Positions 60,940 through 64,000 of a stretch of DNA of 64,000 bases are shown piece by piece. The translations under genes were made by a program, and so were the position numbers. Location of the stretch: positions 21,081,488-21,145,487 of the forward strand of contig OW203726.1 in assembly GCA_934045075.1 (NCBI GenBank). Direction: 5' to 3'. The notes below the pieces were generated by a model. That model was not told where the DNA came from. It ran no database searches and saw only the letters and a program-made list of their open reading frames with translations. This DNA is from Yponomeuta sedellus. Lineage: Eukaryota > Arthropoda > Insecta > Lepidoptera > Yponomeutidae. Positions within the stretch are counted from its first letter, which is position 1. Each line of letters opens with the position of its first letter.

Positions 60940-61440
60940 AACCGAGTGATTGGAATAAATCATAAGAAATGAAATAAGCAACAACAGGCGTGGTCGTACA
61001 ATTTCACCAAACTGCGATCCCCAACCAGCATGCCCAGCGTGGAGATTATGGGCATTACCCCCCAATGATGGCACAACGTTGCGCTATGGTGCTCATTAGG
61101 GGAAGGCTATGTCCAGCAGTGGACTAATATAGCCTGAAGAAGAAGGCGTGGTCGGGTGCAGGATAGGGGACCGTCCAGCGACTACCGCTAGTGTCATTTT
61201 TTACGAGCGCTTCCGTGCTTCGCAAGGCACATTAAGCCGTTGGTGCCGACTGTCATGTAATGGCAGGTGGCTTGATAACTTCTGACAGTAAGGCCCGCAA
61301 CTGTCTCACAATCCTCCACCACCTCGGACTTGGAAGGAGTGGAGTTTCCGTGAAGTATGGCCTTACCTTGCTGAGATGTAGGAAGAGATCCGTGCCCCAG
61401 CAGTGGGGACATATAATACAAGTTGTTGATATCGAAATGT
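60940..61440 (+). mobile_element. Family A retroposon split by family B
   Basis: Family A sequence 'aaccgagtgattggaataaa' to 'caggcgtggtcg' is interrupted at 60996 and resumes at 61145 with 'ggcgtggtcgggtgcagg', ending at 'gttgttgatatcg'. The family A part itself has a deletion near 61266. Confidence 0.75.
60997..61143 (+). mobile_element. Family B inserted in family A
   Basis: It has an 11-bp target duplication AGGCGTGGTCG (60986-60996 and 61144-61154). The copy is 5'-truncated ('tacaatttcaccaaactgcg') with a complete 3' end 'gcctgaagaaga'. Confidence 0.85.
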
Positions 61441-61444
61441 ACTA

Positions 61445-61795
61445 ACGTGGTGGGTATCGCATTTGTAATGTTTAATTACGTCTGATTAATACCAATATTA
61501 TAATTTATTACACTTTTAATCCCAAATATAGTCCAAAAAAGATGAAGAAAAAAGTAAAGGCTGACGGATTTTTTTTTCTACAAGCTAAATCGTTAATAAG
61601 TTCGGTTTTAAAGTGGTTTGAAATTAAAGTTATGTTTCTATAAGTCTAAACTAATATTAAATAATAGTACCAGTAATAATAGTACCCTCTGTCTCCCTGA
61701 AAGATGTCTGCAGTGGGACTTTTAAAGGTTACAATTAAAAAATACAACCAGTATAACTTATATATAACCCAACATATTTTACGTCTTCAGGCAGG
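61445..61795. other. Unassigned AT-rich sequence
   Basis: No gene or repeat family recognised. Confidence 0.35.
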
Positions 61796-61804
61796 CCTTA
61801 TAGG

Positions 61805-61980
61805 GGAGGGTAGTAAACTAACAGTTAATGCTTTCAAAACGACGCCTGTCACCTGAGTCTACTAGCAAAAGTGCCGAAACGTCGGAAAATTTAAACATGT
61901 AACATTAAACGAGTAAATATCCGTGCAAATACAGTTTTTATTATATCTAGTGCTCGTGTTAACCTTAGAAAATACTATAC
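61805..61980 (-). repeat. Penelope-type terminal repeat, solo
   Basis: 'cagttaatgctttcaaaacg', 'gtgccgaaacgtcggaaaat' and 'tctagtgctcgtgttaacct' match the right half plus outer flank of the 57257 element. It has one arm only. Confidence 0.65.
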
Positions 61981-62097
61981 ATTGTATCTGGCAATAATCG
62001 GATTCCAGCGAACAAAGCACAACGCATAGAAATGAAAGAACAGCCTTTGAAGCCGAATATGAGTGGGAGCGTATTCAAACAAGAATAACTTTTTTGT

Positions 62098-62230
62098 ATC
62101 ATCATCATCGCCCACCGCTGCCCACTGCGGGTTTAAGCCCTTTTCCTCAGATACTATCCCTGACGATCCCTTTGCCGTATCGTCCGACTATTATCGAGCT
62201 GCTGGTCTGCCCACGTAAGTCGATCCGGGT
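62098..62230 (-). repeat. RTE-like LINE 3' fragment
   Basis: 'tcatcatcatcgcccaccgc' and 'gagctgctggtctgcccacg' match the antisense tail at 45230-45390. Confidence 0.6.
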
Positions 62231-62344
62231 ATAAATCAATAATAAATAAATAAATATTCATGGACATATTACACAGATCTCGTTATAATGATCGAATACA
62301 CCGCGTTCGAACAAAATCTTCATAGATTCTGTTAGAAGTGATCA

Positions 62345-62632
62345 AGATTTATTTTATTTTATAATAGCTTGTGCGCGCAACTTCGTCTGCGCAGTGCGTG
62401 GCGTTTAAAAGAACAAACAGACATTAGAATTGTCACATATTACAATTTTTGGGTCGCATTTGAAAAATATCACACAATATCTTTATAAATTTCAGCCTTT
62501 GTGTTATTTTGAAGTATACGCTATATTTTAGTAATGTTTAATTAAAATCCATTCAGTAGCTTTACGTGAACGAGTAACAAACATCCATCCATCCATACTT
62601 ACAAACTTTCGCGATTATAATATTAGTAGAAT
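62345..62632 (-). mobile_element. Helitron-like or related non-autonomous repeat
   Basis: It is inverse to 29735-30065: it starts 'cgcgcaacttcgtctgcgca' and ends 'acaaactttcgcgattataa'. The internal 'taaaatccattcagtagctt' matches. Confidence 0.5.
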
Positions 62633-62634
62633 CG

Positions 62635-63120
62635 TTTCCGGCCCCTTGTAATGTGGACAGTCCTTTGTAATGTGGACAGTCCTTAAGTAGTTACAAAAAC
62701 TATCTCGCAGTAAATACAAGCAATATTTTTTTTGAGTCCTAATTTTATTAATTGAAATCACAGAACGAAAATGTAGTTTGATGAATAGACAGAATAGTCG
62801 TTATGGAATTACATCTGAGACAAGCAATAATATTGTATAGTACAATTTGGGGCCTCGTTACTAAAATTAATTTCTTCCAGACAAACACTGACGGGCCGGC
62901 AGTGGATAAAACTACACAATATTTATTTACTAGTAATTTATGATTACTCTACATACTTCCCTAGAAAGTGAAAACTGTAATCGATAAACACGAGTTATAG
63001 TTTTTTATGTATCTTTGGTTTGACTCAACAACGTGTAAAAACTGTAGGATCCCCGCAGAATCTAAAAAAAAAAAGAAGAAATATTGTTAAAACAGGCCAT
63101 GTCTGCGGCGAACGTCTGTG
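62635..63120. other. Unassigned; short family C fragment
   Basis: A family C scrap lies at 62838-62885 (inverse, 'tacaatttggggcctcgtta'). The remaining sequence shows nothing recognisable. Confidence 0.35.
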
Positions 63121-63125
63121 TAACA

Positions 63126-63432
63126 GAGTGCTTAGTGCGAGTTTGACAGATCCAATCGAATAACTTTACTACCGCGTTAATCGAGCATTGAGTAGTGAGT
63201 ATGAGTAAGTTAACCGTTCGAACTGGCAAAACGCTGTCACAGTACAACTCGCACTCGCGTTTATTCGTGTTTTGGCTGGTAAACGTGTTCACTTCTCAAC
63301 GTAAACCATTACAACTCGCACTCAGCAATTTTAATTTCCATACTTGTCGCTAGGTGGCGCTTCTTCGATGCCATAGAAATATGAGTTTACGTTAACGCGA
63401 TCGAGTAGTTAAAAAACTCGCACTAAGCACTC
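63126..63432. mobile_element. 307-bp MITE, copy 2
   Basis: It has the same length, TIRs and nearly identical sequence as 16201-16507. Here the terminus can be extended symmetrically by 'ca'/'tg'. Confidence 0.8.
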
Positions 63433-63795
63433 TGGTGGTGTGCAGGTGGTAAATGCTTTGTATTTTTAATCTGTGTTAAGGGTTGCCCCTTTACGCTAAA
63501 AAAGCATTCAAATAAAACCATAGACAAAAAGAATTCGAAAGTCAAATAGCAGCAAAAAGGTTTTTCTTTAACAAACAAGACTAGCCAGTGATTTCTACAA
63601 ACTCACCGCCACGAAAGTGGCCAGTGACATCTCATTGAAGGGTCCAGCTGTGAATATCAACCTTTTTGTTGTAGAAAGTGATATGAGCACTACAATTCGC
63701 TTTATTTTGACGTTTCTATATACCCAGTCTCCTTCGAACAGGCCGTAGCTCACCATTTCACTCTGGAATACGATAAAAAAAATATCATCGTGATT
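63433..63795. other. Unassigned sequence
   Basis: No gene or repeat family recognised. Confidence 0.35.
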
Positions 63796-63799
63796 CTAT

Positions 63800-64000
63800 T
63801 TAAGACGCTTAAGGGTGCTAACTAGCGCCACCAATGGAATAAAAATCATAACTTGTTTTATAATACGTTTTTATCTAAAAGTGAACATGAGAAATCTCAA
63901 TATATTATGTGGTAACTATTTTTAGAACATGCATCCTAGAACGTAATATAAATATCCTAGGACTTTAATGACATACATACATACATACATACATACATAC
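63800..64000. mobile_element. TIR element (MITE), left part, with (ACAT)n at window end
   Basis: 'ggtgctaactagcgccacca' and 'aataaaaatcataacttgtt' match the left arm of 55427-55742, and 'cctaggactttaatga' its middle. An (ACAT)n run starts at about 63968 and continues past the window edge. Confidence 0.65.

Overview
The window looks like AT-rich, gene-poor DNA from an insect nuclear genome, most likely a moth or butterfly. This rests on recognised repeat types and not on a host gene: tRNA-derived SINEs, RTE-like LINE tails carrying the '(c)ccactgctgg...aggcctc' signature, Helitron-like elements ending in '...gggtcagctagt', and Penelope-type terminal repeats. No host protein-coding gene, true tRNA, rRNA or CRISPR array was recognised. 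Almost every open frame that can be identified belongs to a transposable element.

The following labels are my own. Family A is a retroposon of up to about 380 bp with a fixed 3' end (...gggttgatatcgat), variable 5' ends and target duplications mostly of 7-10 bp. Family B is a non-coding repeat whose last ~60 bp match the 3' end of RTE-like LINEs. Family C is a short LINE-like 3' tail (...acaataaagaat...cttatctt). SINE-D, -E, -F and -G are tRNA-like SINEs. J and K are small fold-back elements.

Layout. 1-9 kb: retroposon fragments, a terminal-inverted-repeat (TIR) element, an RTE-like LINE end and a satellite-like tandem array (7.5-8.3 kb). 9.6-10 kb: the best candidate host-type promoter (TATA box, initiator, splice donor). 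10.2-11.7 kb: a 5'-truncated LINE with a YADD reverse transcriptase. 12.9-14 kb: two tandem arrays. 16.1-16.6 kb: a 307-bp MITE inside a palindromic element, with a second copy at 63.1 kb. 18.4-21.6 kb: the highlight, a Mutator-like element (MULE) with an intact 765-aa transposase, ~135-bp TIRs and an exact 9-bp target duplication, inserted in a SINE-D. 22-48 kb: a dense field of SINEs, retroposons, LINE relics, a non-autonomous hAT element inserted in a SINE (8-bp duplication), a (TTTG)n/(TATG)n microsatellite and Penelope-type inverted repeats. 48.4-53.7 kb: a near full-length but decayed LINE that splits a family A copy. 55.4-57.7 kb: a TIR element, a dead mariner and a Penelope-like fragment with a GIY-YIG relic. 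58-64 kb: LINE tails with two adjacent perfect hairpins, more retroposons, and a GC-rich stretch at 60.5-60.9 kb that could be a host regulatory region.

The elements form readable insertion layers: MULE in SINE, hAT in SINE, SINE in SINE, family A in family C, family B in family A, LINE in family A. Autonomous lineages that could have mobilised the non-autonomous ones are only partly present: an RTE-like LINE for family B is plausible, while the hAT and MITE sources are absent. All boundaries were read by eye; those without an identified target duplication may be off by 10-30 bp.
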